Source of the DNA: Ewingella americana
Lineage (GTDB): Bacteria > Pseudomonadota > Gammaproteobacteria > Enterobacterales > Enterobacteriaceae
Direction: 5' to 3'
DNA length: 64,000 nt
Assembly (NCBI RefSeq): GCF_006438725.1
Contig: NZ_RCZD01000006.1
Span: 229,588-293,587 of the forward strand
This document shows, in pieces, positions 21,004-31,818 of this stretch (positions are counted from its first letter, which is position 1; each line of letters opens with the position of its first letter). The notes below the pieces were generated by a model. That model was not told where the DNA came from. It did not search any database and was given only the letters and a program-made list of their open reading frames with translations. A program made the position numbers and the translations under genes.

Positions 21004-22002
21004 TTACGGTTTGGTTTTATCCGGCGACTTCATAAAGCGGAAGAAGTCGTTGTCCGGGCTCATCACCATCACGTCGTTACCGCTGCTGAAGCTCTCTTCA
21101 TAAGCACGCAGGCTACGGATGAAGGCATAGAAGTCTGGATCCTGGCTGAATGCATCAGCAAACAGTTTGGCCGCTTCTGCATCACCTTCACCGCGGGTAA
21201 TACGCGCTGTACGTTCAGCTTCTGCCACAGTACGGGTTCTTTCGTAGTCAGCTGTTGCACGCAATTTCTCAGCTTCTTCCAGACCCTGAGAGATGTGGCG
21301 CAAAGCAACCGCATTACGTTCAGCACGCATACGATCGTAGATTGCGCTGGACACTTCCTGCGGCAGGTTGATTTGCTTGAGACGAACGTCGATGACCTGA
21401 ATACCCAGAGCCGCCATGCTGTTCGGGTTCACCGCAGGCTGTTTGCCGTTGGTTTCCTGCTCAACACGTTTGGCCACGGAGGCAATCGCGTCATCAGCTT
21501 CTGTCGTGGCTTCCACTTCTTCAGCCGAGCCGTTGTTCAGCGCGTCACGAACATCCAGCGTCAGACGACCACGGGAGTCGGTCACGATGTCTTTCACGTC
21601 CAAACGGCCGATCTCAGAACGCAGACGGTCACTCAGTTTACGTTTCAACAGCACTTCGGCCTGAGAGACGTCACCGCCGCCCGTTGCCAGATAGTAACGG
21701 CTGAAATCGCTAATACGCCATTTCAGATAGGAGTCAACGATCAGGTCTTTCTTCTCGCTGGTCACGAAGCGGTCAGCCTGGTTGTCCATGGTCTGAATAC
21801 GCGCATCCAGAGTTTTTACTGATTCAACAAAAGGCACCTTGAAGTGTAAACCTGGCGCATAAACCAGCGGTTTGTTTTCGCCGTCACGAAGGACTTTGCC
21901 GAAACGCAGAACGATGCCACGCTCGCCTTCCTGAACGACAAACAGTGAAGCATAAAGCGCCACCAGCACCACAACGACGATAAGTAAAAATGACTTACGC
22001 AT
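21004..22002 (-). CDS. hflC: FtsH modulator HflC (SPFH/prohibitin family)
   Basis: 332 residues. One N-terminal membrane anchor (about 5-22) starts MRKSFLLIVVVVLVAL; a periplasmic SPFH band-7 domain (about 25-210) and a coiled-coil region rich in Glu and Arg (about 220-290) follow. HflC pairs with HflK in a large periplasmic-side cage around the FtsH protease and modulates degradation of membrane proteins and regulators such as lambda CII. It is two bases downstream of hflK, so the two are translationally coupled. Confidence 0.97.
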   Translation of the reverse strand: MRKSFLLIVVVVLVALYASLFVVQEGERGIVLRFGKVLRDGENKPLVYAPGLHFKVPFVESVKTLDARIQTMDNQADRFVTSEKKDLIVDSYLKWRISDFSRYYLATGGGDVSQAEVLLKRKLSDRLRSEIGRLDVKDIVTDSRGRLTLDVRDALNNGSAEEVEATTEADDAIASVAKRVEQETNGKQPAVNPNSMAALGIQVIDVRLKQINLPQEVSSAIYDRMRAERNAVALRHISQGLEEAEKLRATADYERTRTVAEAERTARITRGEGDAEAAKLFADAFSQDPDFYAFIRSLRAYEESFSSGNDVMVMSPDNDFFRFMKSPDKTKP

Positions 22003-22004
22003 TG

Positions 22005-23288
22005 TTATTCTCTCCCTACGCGAAGTGTATCGTCACGCTGTGCATCAGCACGGCGTTGGTCCATGACACTGCCAGACGAACGGGAACCGCTGTTATTGGC
22101 ACTGCTGTTGTTCAAATTACCCAGTGAAGTCGACGATTTAGGTGGCAAAAGCCCGCCCTGATCGCTCCCTTTACCTGCTGCGGCGTTACCGCCACGCAAC
22201 ATTTGGTCCAGAGGCAACATCATCAGATTGTTGCTCTTGTCGCTCACCAGAATTTTGCGGGTATGGCTGAGAACATTTTGCATTGTTTCGATATACAGAC
22301 GCTCACGGGTGATTTCCGGTGCGGCTTTATATTCAGGCAACAATTTGGCGAAACGCGCCACTTCACCCTGTGCTTCCAGAACGGTACGATCTTTATACGC
22401 TTTAGCATCTTCGAGCTTACGTTGTGCTTCACCATTCGCCTGCGGCTGAATCTGGTTGGCATACGCTTCTGCTTCACGGATAGATTGTTGTTCTTTCTCA
22501 CGGGCGGCAATCGCATTATCGAAAGCGGCTTTCACTTCTTCAGGCGGACGTGCCGTCTGGAAGTTAACGTCCTGCACCGTGATGCCCATTTTGTACGGGC
22601 GAATAGTTTCTTCCAGTACACGTTGGGTATCACTACGGACCGTGGTACGGCCTTCGGTCAGGATCTTGTCCATGGTGTACTTACCAATAACACCACGCAG
22701 CGCACTGTCCGTCGCCTGGCTCAGACTGTCATCAGCATTGGCTACGCTGTACAGGTAAGCTTCTGGATCGGTGACGCGGTACTGCACGTTCATCTCAACG
22801 CGCACAACGTTTTCATCGGAAGTCAGCATGACGCCAGAAGCAGCCAGCTCGCGGACAGATTCGACGTTAACTGCACGAACCTGATCGACAAAGGTAGGCT
22901 TCCAGTTCAGACCCGGCTGGACCAGATGACTGAATTTGCCGAAACGGGTGACAACCCCACGTTCGGCTTCTTTAATGGTATAGAAACCACTGGCAGCCCA
23001 GATCACCACCACCGCAACCGCAGCGATGCCAACAATACGACCACTCATACTATTTTGCGGACCCGATGCATTACCGGTTCCGTTACCGTTGCCCGATCCT
23101 TTACCGCCGAAACCACTCAGTTTTTTACTGAGCTTACGGAAGATGTCATCCAGATCCGGCGGGCCCTGTTCTCGGCCACCTTTGTTGTTATTACCACCAG
23201 AATTATTTCCACCAGAGTTGCCGCTATTATTGCTGCTGCCCCAGGGGTCGCGGTCCTGTCCGTTATTACCGGGCTGATTCCACGCCAT
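22005..23288 (-). CDS. hflK: FtsH modulator HflK (SPFH/prohibitin family)
   Basis: 427 residues. A cytoplasmic Gly/Asn-rich N-terminus (about 1-75, with low-complexity NNSGNSGGNNSGG) precedes one membrane helix (about 80-100), the SPFH domain (about 100-280), a coiled coil (about 270-330) and a Ser/Asn-rich tail. It forms the HflKC complex that regulates FtsH. It follows hflX by 33 bases. The Gly/Asn repeats at both ends are seen in HflK of related bacteria, so I do not treat them as unusual. Confidence 0.96.
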   Translation of the reverse strand: MAWNQPGNNGQDRDPWGSSNNSGNSGGNNSGGNNNKGGREQGPPDLDDIFRKLSKKLSGFGGKGSGNGNGTGNASGPQNSMSGRIVGIAAVAVVVIWAASGFYTIKEAERGVVTRFGKFSHLVQPGLNWKPTFVDQVRAVNVESVRELAASGVMLTSDENVVRVEMNVQYRVTDPEAYLYSVANADDSLSQATDSALRGVIGKYTMDKILTEGRTTVRSDTQRVLEETIRPYKMGITVQDVNFQTARPPEEVKAAFDNAIAAREKEQQSIREAEAYANQIQPQANGEAQRKLEDAKAYKDRTVLEAQGEVARFAKLLPEYKAAPEITRERLYIETMQNVLSHTRKILVSDKSNNLMMLPLDQMLRGGNAAAGKGSDQGGLLPPKSSTSLGNLNNSSANNSGSRSSGSVMDQRRADAQRDDTLRVGRE

Positions 23289-23321
23289 GTTATAGCTCCA
23301 TTATTCTATGATTGGTGTTCT

Positions 23322-24626
23322 TCAGGCCAAATCAGACAGGTTCTGGTTGCGGACATAACCACTCAGTTCCTGCTCTTGTTTGCAGAGGCGGTGCCAGTCA
23401 ACAATGGGCATTCGCACCATGAGACCGATACTTCCATCCTCTTCAATCCATTCTTTTTCAATCGCCTGAAGCTGGTAAAAACGGCTACGAAGGCGGCCTG
23501 CTTCTGGTGGCAAACGCAATTCATGCTGCGCTATTTCACCCGAGAGACGCTCCGTCAACGCCTGGAATAACAACGAAATACCTTCACCGGTCACGGCTGA
23601 AAGCCAGACCCTGATCGGTAAATTCTCCTCGTTGCGGTCAATACGCGGGACAAAGTCATCCAACATATCTATTTTGTTCATCACTAACAGCACAGGGATA
23701 TCATCTGCTTCGATCTCTGCCAGCACCGTATTCACCGCGTCGATATTTTCCTCAACGCGAATATCCGCTGCATCAATGACATGCAGTAACAGTGTTGCCT
23801 GTCGGGTTTCCTGCAATGTTGCTTTAAAAGCAGCAACCAAATCGTGGGGCAGGTGACGAATAAACCCTACGGTATCCGCCAGCACCGTTTCTCCGACATC
23901 TGCCACCATAATGCGGCGCAGCGTTGGGTCTAGGGTGGCGAACAACTGATCGGCCACATAAACGTCAGCCTCAGTAATACGGTTGAACAGCGTGGATTTA
24001 CCGGCATTGGTATAGCCGACCAGTGAAACAGTAGGGATATCAGCGCGCATTCGCGAGCGACGGCCCTGTTCACGCTGTTTGGCGACTTTCTCAAGCCTGC
24101 TGAGGATCAACGTGATCCTGTCGCGCAGTAAGCGACGGTCGGTTTCGAGTTGGGTTTCCCCTGGACCTCTGGCACCGATACCGCCCCCCTGACGCTCAAG
24201 GTGTGTCCAGCCGCGAACCAGTCGGGTAGCAATGTGGCGTAATTGCGCCAATTCTACTTGTAACTTACCTTCGTGAGTTCGTGCACGCTGAGCAAAGATA
24301 TCTAAAATTAATCCGGTACGATCGACCACGCGACATTCGCACAGCGCTTCCAGGTTTCTCTCCTGGGCAGGTGTCAGTGCATGATCAAACAGGATAACAG
24401 ACGCGCCAGTTGCTTTAACGGCATCTGCAATTTCTTGGGCCTTTCCTTCACCGACAAAGTATTTAGGGTGCGGAGCCTTACGGCTACCAGTGACGACTTG
24501 CAACGTCTCTACACCTGCAGAAGATACCAGCGATTCGAATTCGCTCAGGTCCTCTGTGTCTTTGTCTCGCGAGAAATAGATATGAACCAGTACGGCCTGC
24601 TCACCGGCTTCATAACGGTCAAACAA
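23322..24626 (-). CDS. hflX: Ribosome-associated GTPase HflX
   Basis: 434 residues. An N-terminal HflX nucleotide-binding domain and coiled coil (about 1-195, with KAPHPKYFVGEGKA and GGIGARGPGETQLETDRR) precede the G domain (about 198-365): G1 GYTNAGKSTLFN, G3 DTVGF, G4 NKID. A short C-terminal domain follows. HflX splits stalled 70S ribosomes, notably after heat shock. In E. coli it does not modulate HflKC despite its name. It is downstream of hfq in the miaA-hfq-hflX-hflK-hflC order. Confidence 0.97.
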   Translation of the reverse strand: MFDRYEAGEQAVLVHIYFSRDKDTEDLSEFESLVSSAGVETLQVVTGSRKAPHPKYFVGEGKAQEIADAVKATGASVILFDHALTPAQERNLEALCECRVVDRTGLILDIFAQRARTHEGKLQVELAQLRHIATRLVRGWTHLERQGGGIGARGPGETQLETDRRLLRDRITLILSRLEKVAKQREQGRRSRMRADIPTVSLVGYTNAGKSTLFNRITEADVYVADQLFATLDPTLRRIMVADVGETVLADTVGFIRHLPHDLVAAFKATLQETRQATLLLHVIDAADIRVEENIDAVNTVLAEIEADDIPVLLVMNKIDMLDDFVPRIDRNEENLPIRVWLSAVTGEGISLLFQALTERLSGEIAQHELRLPPEAGRLRSRFYQLQAIEKEWIEEDGSIGLMVRMPIVDWHRLCKQEQELSGYVRNQNLSDLA

Positions 24627-24724
24627 GCTGGTGACCTCTCATTTGGGATAAAACCGCCAGCCGGGGGCCCATAAGCATAATCGGAATACTTATGAACCCC
24701 GTCGTGGTTGACCAACAATGCGCT

Positions 24725-25030
24725 TTATTCAGCGTCATCGCTGTCCTGCTGCGGTTGCGCAGAAGGCGTACTACCTTGATGATAATTGCTGGTACCACCA
24801 CTGCTTGGATTATTACTATGGTGAGAAACCGGGCGGGAAGGCACAACGGTGGAGATCGCGTGTTTATACACCATCTGGCTTACCGTGTTCTTTAACAGAA
24901 TGACAAACTGATCAAAAGACTCAATCTGGCCTTGCAGCTTAATACCATTCACCAAATAAATAGAAACCGGAACACGTTCGCGACGCAATGCGTTCAGGAA
25001 CGGATCTTGCAAAGATTGCCCCTTAGCCAT
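24725..25030 (-). CDS. hfq: RNA chaperone Hfq
   Basis: 101 residues. The Sm1 and Sm2 motifs are essentially identical to E. coli ([53 protein letters not shown]), covering proximal, rim and distal RNA-binding residues through about residue 66. The C-terminal tail is disordered and acidic at its end (QQDSDDAE). The hexamer pairs small RNAs with mRNAs. The promoter is probably in or near miaA, as in E. coli. Confidence 0.98.
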   Translation of the reverse strand: MAKGQSLQDPFLNALRRERVPVSIYLVNGIKLQGQIESFDQFVILLKNTVSQMVYKHAISTVVPSRPVSHHSNNPSSGGTSNYHQGSTPSAQPQQDSDDAE

Positions 25031-25144
25031 TCTATCTTTTCCTTATTAGTTTGTTGTTTGTAACTTTGAGCCTAGAGGCTCGAAAATAAAACACATCAAA
25101 AATTTGCGCGTTGAGTACTAATCAATTGTACACAATCACCCAAC

Positions 25145-26086
25145 CTATGCACTAACAACCTGAATTACACGGCGTAAGGCTTCGTCTGGCTTTTCACTGT
25201 CCAGCCATTCAACCCCCTCCCAGCCACGTAACCATGTCATCTGACGTTTGGCCAGCTGTCGTGTCGCGCAAACACCACGATAAACCATCTCATCGTAATC
25301 GGTTTCACCAGAAAGATATGACCACATCTGGCGATAGCCCACACAACGCATGGAAGGCAAGTCCGTATGCAAGTCGCCCCGAGCTATCAGCGTTCTTACT
25401 TCATCTTCAAAACCGTTCAAGAGCATCTGACTAAAACGCTGTTCTATACGTTCATGTAACAACTCACGCCGGGTCGGTGCAATCGCAAACTGATGCACGG
25501 AGTACGGCAGCGATTCACCCGAAACTTTAGTCAGTTCCGTTAAAGTTTTACCTGAAATATAAAAAACTTCCAGTGCTCTGGACAGTCTCTGCGGATCATT
25601 CGGATGAATTCGCACTGCCGCTACGGGATCTATCTCACGTAATTGGTCATGAAGGCTGTCCCATCCGTGCTCTGCTGCCTGTGTTTCTATGCGCTGGCGA
25701 ATAGCCGAATCCGCTGGGGGCAACGGCGAAAGGCCTTCTAATAGTGCTTTGAAATACATCATCGTGCCACCGACCAGCAGCGGAATTTTATTCCGAGCGG
25801 TGATCTCAGCCATCTCGCGTAAAGCATCAGCCCGAAAATCAGCCGCTGAGTAAGCTTCGCTTGGGTCGAGAAGGTCGATCAACCGGTGCGGTGCCTCACG
25901 TAATTCTACTTCGGTCGGTTTAGCCGTGCCGACATCCATGCCGCGATAAATCAGGGCGGAATCCACGCTGATGATTTCGACAGGAAGATGCTCAAGTAAT
26001 GAGATCGCCAAAGCCGTTTTACCAGAGGCTGTCGGCCCCATAATGAAGATCGCCGGAGGTAAAGAATATGTATTCAAGTCAGTCAC
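25145..26086 (-). CDS. miaA: tRNA dimethylallyltransferase MiaA
   Basis: 313 residues from a proposed GTG at 26084-26086, where [14 protein letters not shown] aligns with the E. coli start MSDISKASLPKAIF. The start overlaps the mutL stop by eight bases, suggesting translational coupling. The frame extends upstream to an ATG at 26119 inside mutL, without conservation. The P-loop [11 protein letters not shown] (about 16-26), [16 protein letters not shown] and the CVGYRQMW motif are present. It adds the isopentenyl group to A37 of tRNAs reading UNN codons, the first step to ms2i6A. Confidence 0.93.
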   Translation of the reverse strand: MTDLNTYSLPPAIFIMGPTASGKTALAISLLEHLPVEIISVDSALIYRGMDVGTAKPTEVELREAPHRLIDLLDPSEAYSAADFRADALREMAEITARNKIPLLVGGTMMYFKALLEGLSPLPPADSAIRQRIETQAAEHGWDSLHDQLREIDPVAAVRIHPNDPQRLSRALEVFYISGKTLTELTKVSGESLPYSVHQFAIAPTRRELLHERIEQRFSQMLLNGFEDEVRTLIARGDLHTDLPSMRCVGYRQMWSYLSGETDYDEMVYRGVCATRQLAKRQMTWLRGWEGVEWLDSEKPDEALRRVIQVVSA

Positions 26087-27992
26087 GCTTAAACGCCGCC
26101 AGAGCAGGCTGTAAATCAACAGGTTGCAGAAGACCAGACGGAGGCGATTTCACCAGTTGCGGGCAAAGACGCTCTACGTCCGTGAGTAATTGTATCGCTT
26201 GCGAGATGTTCCAGACGTCGTGATCGCTGCCAATGTGGCGGGCAAACCACATGGCTACCGCATCAGAAGTCACCTCCTGCTGAACAGCAAGGTAGCCTAA
26301 CAGGTCGGGTATCAACTTTTGTAAATTTTGTTGGCGTAAAGGTAAAGGTACTGCGCGCAATGTCACATGCTGGTGATCAACCATCATCTCCAGGCCCGAT
26401 CTTTGCAACAACGCCTGATGCCGGGTAAAAGCGGCACTTTCTTCTTTGGTTATCTGTAGCTTAAGCGGAATAAGTAAAGGTTGCGGACGCAGTCCCTCTT
26501 CCGGCGGCGTTAATTGCGCCCTTTTAAGCCAGCGCTCTGCCACCGGCAGCGATAACAGCACCAGCTGTTTTCCCCGCTCAAGCAGGGCATATTCCGGCGC
26601 GCATACCGTCAGGACACGTCCGAAGCTCTGGCTGTGTGAATCAAGCGCCGATTCTGGCAACGAGTTATGCGAAATTTTGGCCGGCAGCGTCGCTGACGGT
26701 TCCTCTACTTTCAGCGACTGCGCGGTCGATTGCAGCAAGCGCTGATACACGTCGCCCTGCGGCGGAGTATAAGAGGGTTTGTCATCTTTATACGCAGGCT
26801 CACGTGGCTGGCTGACACGCGAGGTCTCAGGAAAGACGTTTTCCCGCGACGGTCGTGGTGCAGCTTCCCGCTTAGCGGCCGGTTGAGAGAAGTGGTTCCC
26901 TCCCGCAGCCTGGCGGTTTTCAGGTTGCCAGCGCGGCACATCAATTTCCACACCGTCTTCATCGACTGCCGTTGCAGCGAGCAGATCAGGTTTGGCGGCC
27001 TGCTGCAACACCGTCATCACAGCCTGATAGATAAAATCATGTACTAAGCGCGACTGATGAAAACGGACTTCATGTTTGGCCGGATGAACATTCACATCCA
27101 CCTGATGCGGATCGACGTCCAGATATAGCACGTAGGCAGGCTGCTGATCGTCTTTCAGCTGATCCTGGTAGGCCTGGCGGATAGCATGGTTAATAAGACG
27201 ATCTTTCATCATGCGATTATTGACGTAGCAATACTGCATGTCACTCAGGCTGCGCGATCCAGCCGGATCAGCGACCCAGCCACGGATCCCCAGATCGCCA
27301 TGCTCCCACTTCACCTCAAGCGCGTGCTGCACAAAGGTCGGGCTACAGATCGCCGCCAGTCGCCGCGATGATTGTGCCGGATCGGTCACTGGGCGGTATT
27401 GCCGCATCAGTTTGCCGTTGTGCGTGAGGTTAATGGCCACGTCAAAACGAGCCAGTGCAATGCGCCGGACCACTTCGTCAATATGAGTAAATTCGGTTTT
27501 CTCGGTACGCATAAATTTGCGACGGGCGGGTGTGTTGAAGAACAAATCCAGCACTTCGACCGTAGAACCCTGCGGATGCGCCGCCGGTTTGACCGTCACG
27601 GCCATGTCGCGGCCTTCGGCGTAAGCCTGCCAGGCTTCGGGTTGTGTTGCAGTACGCGACGTCAGCATAAGACGTGATACCGAGCTGATACTGGCCAGCG
27701 CTTCGCCGCGAAAACCGAGGCTGACGATTGCCTCAAGGTCATCGAGGCAGCTGATTTTACTGGTGGCATGACGAGCAAGCGCCAGCGCCAGCTCGTCTTT
27801 AGCAATACCGCAGCCGTTATCACGAATGCGGATAAGTTTGGCACCGCCGCGATCGATATCAATGTCTATGCGCGTTGCCCCCGCGTCCAGACTGTTCTCC
27901 ACCAACTCCTTCACCACCGAAGCCGGTCTTTCCACCACTTCACCCGCCGCTATCTGATTGGCTAATTGCGGGGGCAGAACCTGAATCGACAT
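26079..27992 (-). CDS. mutL: DNA mismatch repair protein MutL
   Basis: 637 residues. The N-terminal GHKL ATPase motifs are intact: [32 protein letters not shown] and [12 protein letters not shown] (within about 25-105). A variable linker (about 340-440) precedes the C-terminal dimerisation domain. The DQHA(X)2E(X)4E endonuclease motif is absent, as expected for Dam/MutH-type mismatch repair. MutL links MutS-bound mismatches to MutH and UvrD. It lies between amiB and miaA and overlaps miaA. Confidence 0.97.
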   Translation of the reverse strand: MSIQVLPPQLANQIAAGEVVERPASVVKELVENSLDAGATRIDIDIDRGGAKLIRIRDNGCGIAKDELALALARHATSKISCLDDLEAIVSLGFRGEALASISSVSRLMLTSRTATQPEAWQAYAEGRDMAVTVKPAAHPQGSTVEVLDLFFNTPARRKFMRTEKTEFTHIDEVVRRIALARFDVAINLTHNGKLMRQYRPVTDPAQSSRRLAAICSPTFVQHALEVKWEHGDLGIRGWVADPAGSRSLSDMQYCYVNNRMMKDRLINHAIRQAYQDQLKDDQQPAYVLYLDVDPHQVDVNVHPAKHEVRFHQSRLVHDFIYQAVMTVLQQAAKPDLLAATAVDEDGVEIDVPRWQPENRQAAGGNHFSQPAAKREAAPRPSRENVFPETSRVSQPREPAYKDDKPSYTPPQGDVYQRLLQSTAQSLKVEEPSATLPAKISHNSLPESALDSHSQSFGRVLTVCAPEYALLERGKQLVLLSLPVAERWLKRAQLTPPEEGLRPQPLLIPLKLQITKEESAAFTRHQALLQRSGLEMMVDHQHVTLRAVPLPLRQQNLQKLIPDLLGYLAVQQEVTSDAVAMWFARHIGSDHDVWNISQAIQLLTDVERLCPQLVKSPPSGLLQPVDLQPALAAFKRD

Positions 27993-28042
27993 AACGGCTC
28001 CAGAGATAAAGTGTCACAATCCGCCGGAATTAACGACACGAA

Positions 28043-29818
28043 TTATGACTGAGGAATGGTTAAGGTTTGGCCGAGTTGTACCTCGCCAGATTTCATATGA
28101 TTGGCCGTTTTGATGTCATTCATACTGACACCGTATTTCGACGCAATTGCCGACAACGTATCGCCCCGGGTGACTTTATGCTTCGCTGCTTTCTTTTTAG
28201 CCACCGTGGTTTTACTGACCGCCGCCGTTTTCTGGCTATTGGCCGCTACGGCTTGGGTACCCGCAGGCACTTTCAACCGCTGACCGACCCACACGCCGTC
28301 TTTCTTCAGCTTGTTCAGGTCACTCAGCGCGCCCGCCGTGGTGCCATAGTTTACGGCAATTCCGATCAGCGTTTCGCCACGTTTTACCTGGTGAATCTGC
28401 GTTGCGCCGCCCGAGGCTGCCGTTGCTTCAACCGGCCCAGGCTGGCTCATTGAACTGTTGCTACCAGCGCCGCTGTCAACCGCCGTTGCTGAGGCCAGCA
28501 GCGGTCGGTTTTCGACCTTTGGGCCGGATTGCAACGGATGTGACAGGAAATAATTGCGCAGGCCAGAGTAGATGGCCTGCGCAATTTTGTCCTGATACGC
28601 ACTGCTTCCAAGCAGCCGCTCCTCATTACCATTACTGATGAAGCCGGTTTCCACCAGCAAAGAAGGAATATCCGGTGAACGCAATACACCCAGGCTGGCA
28701 TGTTCAGGTTTGGCTTTGTGCAATGCACCGACGCGGCGCAGCTGAATCAGCACTTTCGACGCCACGTCATAACCCACACGCTGGGAATGACCAAACTGTA
28801 AATCCAGCACGGCCTGACTTAAGTAAGGGTCAGCGGCGGTGTTCGCCAGCATGTCACCGGCACCACCCAGTAACTCCGATTGCTTCTCGTGCTGCTCCAG
28901 CCAGTTACCCATTTCACTGTTGGCGCGACGGTTGGAAAGTACCCAGACCGAGGCGCCGGTGGCACTGCGGTTTGGCGCAGCATCGGCGTGAATAGAAACC
29001 AGCACGTTCGCGCCTTTTTTACGCGCCACGTCAGAACGGCCCATGACCGAGATAAAATAGTCACCATCACGCGTCATCGCCGGTTTAAACATCGGATCGG
29101 CATTCAGTTTGGCTTCCAGTTTGCGGGCGATGGCAATCGTAACATTCTTCTCTTTCAGGCCATTGCCACCGATAGCGCCCGGATCCTGACCACCATGACC
29201 GGCATCGATAGCCACAATCACCTGATTATCATTGCTGCTGCCACTGGTTCTGGGGGTGGGGGTATTGTCCGAGGCCGGACCGCTGGTCACTGCCGTCAGT
29301 TTGCTGCCCTCAAAAGGGTTCGATACATTATTTTTCGCCGTCAACGCCGCATTCGGCGAGGGGGTAGAAGTGACCGTATTGAGAGAAGCGGAACGTCGCG
29401 CTGACGGCGTAGTGACAGCGCCCATGGTGAACGTCACGCTATTTTGATCAGTAACCGCGTTGGTTTTCACTTTTTGCGTCAACTCAAATACCAGCCGCTG
29501 GCTTTGGGCATCCTGCGCATTACTGGCACGTACCCGCTTCACCAAATTCTGACCGTTAAAGTTCAGCGGCAGACCTTTCATCACGCCGCTTTGCTTGACG
29601 TCGATCACTACCCGCTCAGGGTTATGCAGCGGGAAGAAGGCGTAGTCGGGCTTACCATCAAAAGTAATGGTAATCGTTGATTGAGTGGATCCGTTGGAAA
29701 CATTGATGTTTTTCATGCCCGCTGCCGACGCAGGCAATAATGTCACGGCAGCAAACAGCAAAATTGACGATAAAAATAGCGTCGTGGTAAGGAAAATCTT
29801 TTTAAAGCCGTTACTCAT
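28043..29818 (-). CDS. amiB: N-acetylmuramoyl-L-alanine amidase AmiB
   Basis: 591 residues. Signal peptide (about 1-33), AMIN peptidoglycan-targeting domain (about 38-130), Amidase_3 zinc catalytic domain (about 200-420, with [30 protein letters not shown] and LVETGFISN), then two C-terminal LysM repeats (about 478-524 and 546-590). It is a periplasmic amidase that splits septal peptidoglycan after activation by EnvC. It is longer than E. coli AmiB (445 aa), because of the linkers and the second LysM. It follows tsaE by seven bases. Confidence 0.96.
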   Translation of the reverse strand: MSNGFKKIFLTTTLFLSSILLFAAVTLLPASAAGMKNINVSNGSTQSTITITFDGKPDYAFFPLHNPERVVIDVKQSGVMKGLPLNFNGQNLVKRVRASNAQDAQSQRLVFELTQKVKTNAVTDQNSVTFTMGAVTTPSARRSASLNTVTSTPSPNAALTAKNNVSNPFEGSKLTAVTSGPASDNTPTPRTSGSSNDNQVIVAIDAGHGGQDPGAIGGNGLKEKNVTIAIARKLEAKLNADPMFKPAMTRDGDYFISVMGRSDVARKKGANVLVSIHADAAPNRSATGASVWVLSNRRANSEMGNWLEQHEKQSELLGGAGDMLANTAADPYLSQAVLDLQFGHSQRVGYDVASKVLIQLRRVGALHKAKPEHASLGVLRSPDIPSLLVETGFISNGNEERLLGSSAYQDKIAQAIYSGLRNYFLSHPLQSGPKVENRPLLASATAVDSGAGSNSSMSQPGPVEATAASGGATQIHQVKRGETLIGIAVNYGTTAGALSDLNKLKKDGVWVGQRLKVPAGTQAVAANSQKTAAVSKTTVAKKKAAKHKVTRGDTLSAIASKYGVSMNDIKTANHMKSGEVQLGQTLTIPQS

Positions 29819-29825
29819 CGCGCGA

Positions 29826-30293
29826 TCATCCTTGCTGTTGTACCAGATGCAATAGGCTAATTCCTGAAGCAGAAACCGCTTTCAGCGTCGCTACACGCCC
29901 ATCCTGCTGATATTCCAGCGTTAATTCAATATCAGGCTCAGGCAAGACGCCAGCGCCCTGCTGCGGCCATTCCACCAGACAGATGGCGTCCTGAGCAAAA
30001 TAATCACGAATGCCCATAAATTCCAACTCTTCCGGGTCCGCAAGACGGTACAGATCAAAATGGTAGACCACCATCGGATGTAACTGATAAGGCTCCACCA
30101 GCGTATAGGTCGGGCTTTTTACATTGCCCTGATGCCCGAGCGCCTGAAGAAATCCACGGCTGAAAGTGGTTTTTCCGGCGCCTAAATCGCCGAAAAGATG
30201 AATAACTGTCGCACCAGTGCACGCTTTGGCCAGTGTTGCACCCAGTTTAAGCGTTGCCGCTTCGTCCGGCAGAGAGAGTTGTAGTTGATTCAT
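29826..30293 (-). CDS. tsaE: tRNA t6A biosynthesis ATPase TsaE
   Basis: 155 residues with the Walker A motif [14 protein letters not shown] (about 36-49), followed by [11 protein letters not shown] and the conserved HFDLYRL. With TsaB, TsaC and TsaD it makes N6-threonylcarbamoyladenosine at A37 of tRNAs decoding ANN codons. The start lies within the 3' end of nnr (47-base overlap), and the stop is seven bases before amiB, so it is embedded in an operon. Confidence 0.96.
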   Translation of the reverse strand: MNQLQLSLPDEAATLKLGATLAKACTGATVIHLFGDLGAGKTTFSRGFLQALGHQGNVKSPTYTLVEPYQLHPMVVYHFDLYRLADPEELEFMGIRDYFAQDAICLVEWPQQGAGVLPEPDIELTLEYQQDGRVATLKAVSASGISLLHLVQQQG

Positions 30294-31818
30294 TTGGTGA
30301 TATCTTTTTTTTCAGGTCAGGATTAACTAACGGGGCAATTACCGCTAAAAGATCAGTCGCCAGCATACCGCGCGTCCCTTGGTAAAGGGCTATCTGGTCA
30401 GCGGCTGCGCCGTGCACCACCGCACCCGCACAGGCTGCGTCAAACAGTGAAAGTTGCTGCGCTAACAACCCGCCAATGATACCAGAAAGCACGTCACCCA
30501 TGCCGCCGGTAGCCATTCCTGCGTTGCCAACATCAGCTAACGCCATCGGGCCACTCTCGTGAGCAATCAGGGAGCCAGCGCCTTTAAGCACCACAACACC
30601 ACCGTAACGTTCAGTCAGTTTTCGCACTGCAAGTAAGCGGTCACTCTCAATATCGTTCACTGAACATCCCAACAAACGCGCCGCTTCGCCGGGATGAGGC
30701 GTTAACACGCGATTTTGCCGCTTCTGCGGTGTGATTGCCAGCAAGTTCAGCGCATCCGCATCGAACAGGGCCGGTTTTGTACTCTCAACCACCTGTTTGA
30801 ATGCCGCCTTGCCCCAGGCTTTTTGGCCCATCCCTGGCCCCACGACCACCACATCGGCCCACTCCAGGCCGTCTGCCAGTGATTTTTCGTTCAATTCCTG
30901 CACCATCAGCTCAGGTCTGGCGGTCAAAAGCGGCCCGACATGTTGTTTGTGAGTAAGTACTCGCACCATGCCTGCTCCGGCGCGCAATGCCGCCTCGGCA
31001 GCCATTCGGATCGCACCTGCAAAGCCGGTATCGCCACCGACCACCAGCAGATTACCGTGATCACCCTTGTGCGAGCATGGTCGGCGCGGGTGTAACCAGT
31101 CGCCAAGCTGGGCGGCGTCAAGCCGCTGTAAAACCGCAGGGTGCCCGCTCAGCCAGCGGTGCAAACCAAGAGCGTCGCAATATAATTTGCCAACGTAGTC
31201 ACGTGCTTTACCGGTCAATAAACCCGGCTTGAGTGCGATAAAGGCCATCGTCACGGCGGCATATACCGCGTTACCCGGCACGGTACCCGTTTGTGCATCA
31301 AGTCCCGAGGGAATATCCAGTGACAATACCGGTGCACCAAAGGCGTTGATAGCCGCAATCAGGGTGTCATAAGGTGGCCGTGGCGCGGAGGTTAAACCGG
31401 TCCCGAGCAGTCCATCAATAATCAAGTCAACGTCTGGCGGCCAGTGCGCATCGTCGGCACCCACGGAACCACCGGCGTTAAGCCACGCGTCCTTCGCCAA
31501 TTGGGCTTCTTCGGGTAAGGACTTATCGCTTTTGACTGCCAGCAGCGTCACCTTTACACCGGCCGCATGCGCGAGCCGTGCCACCTCATAACCATCACCA
31601 CCGTTATTGCCATGCCCGCACAACACCAGCCAGTGCCGCGCAGTCGGGAAGGCCGATCGTGCCAGATGAAATGCCGCAGCCGCAGCGCGCTGCATCAGCG
31701 TAAACAAGGAGATACCCGTTTCCTGCGCCGCCTGGCTTTCCACCTGCCGCAGCCAGTCCGCAGAAAAGACAGAATGTGGTAAACTTAGCGCGTTACGTTT
31801 TTCACTTTGGTTAGTCAT
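30247..31818 (-). CDS. nnr: Bifunctional NAD(P)HX epimerase/dehydratase Nnr
   Basis: 523 residues from [20 protein letters not shown]. The N-terminal YjeF_N epimerase domain (about 20-230, with [18 protein letters not shown]) and the C-terminal ADP-dependent dehydratase domain (about 235-510, with [19 protein letters not shown] and [16 protein letters not shown]) repair the damaged cofactors NADHX and NADPHX. The ATG occupies 31816-31818 and shares two bases with the divergent queG ATG (31817-31819). An in-frame start seven codons upstream would sit inside queG and is less likely. Confidence 0.96.
   Translation of the reverse strand: MTNQSEKRNALSLPHSVFSADWLRQVESQAAQETGISLFTLMQRAAAAAFHLARSAFPTARHWLVLCGHGNNGGDGYEVARLAHAAGVKVTLLAVKSDKSLPEEAQLAKDAWLNAGGSVGADDAHWPPDVDLIIDGLLGTGLTSAPRPPYDTLIAAINAFGAPVLSLDIPSGLDAQTGTVPGNAVYAAVTMAFIALKPGLLTGKARDYVGKLYCDALGLHRWLSGHPAVLQRLDAAQLGDWLHPRRPCSHKGDHGNLLVVGGDTGFAGAIRMAAEAALRAGAGMVRVLTHKQHVGPLLTARPELMVQELNEKSLADGLEWADVVVVGPGMGQKAWGKAAFKQVVESTKPALFDADALNLLAITPQKRQNRVLTPHPGEAARLLGCSVNDIESDRLLAVRKLTERYGGVVVLKGAGSLIAHESGPMALADVGNAGMATGGMGDVLSGIIGGLLAQQLSLFDAACAGAVVHGAAADQIALYQGTRGMLATDLLAVIAPLVNPDLKKKISPNESTTTLSAGRSGNA

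Noticed and set aside
23160..23288. Gly/Asn-rich repeated triplets at the start of hflK as a microsatellite of interest
   Set aside because: Low-complexity Gly/Asn N-termini are usual in HflK of this order.
22203..23570. A 455-codon open frame on the plus strand, antisense to hflK and the end of hflX
   Set aside because: It crosses two well-supported genes on the other strand, has no homology-like motifs, and its composition is what the reverse of these genes produces.
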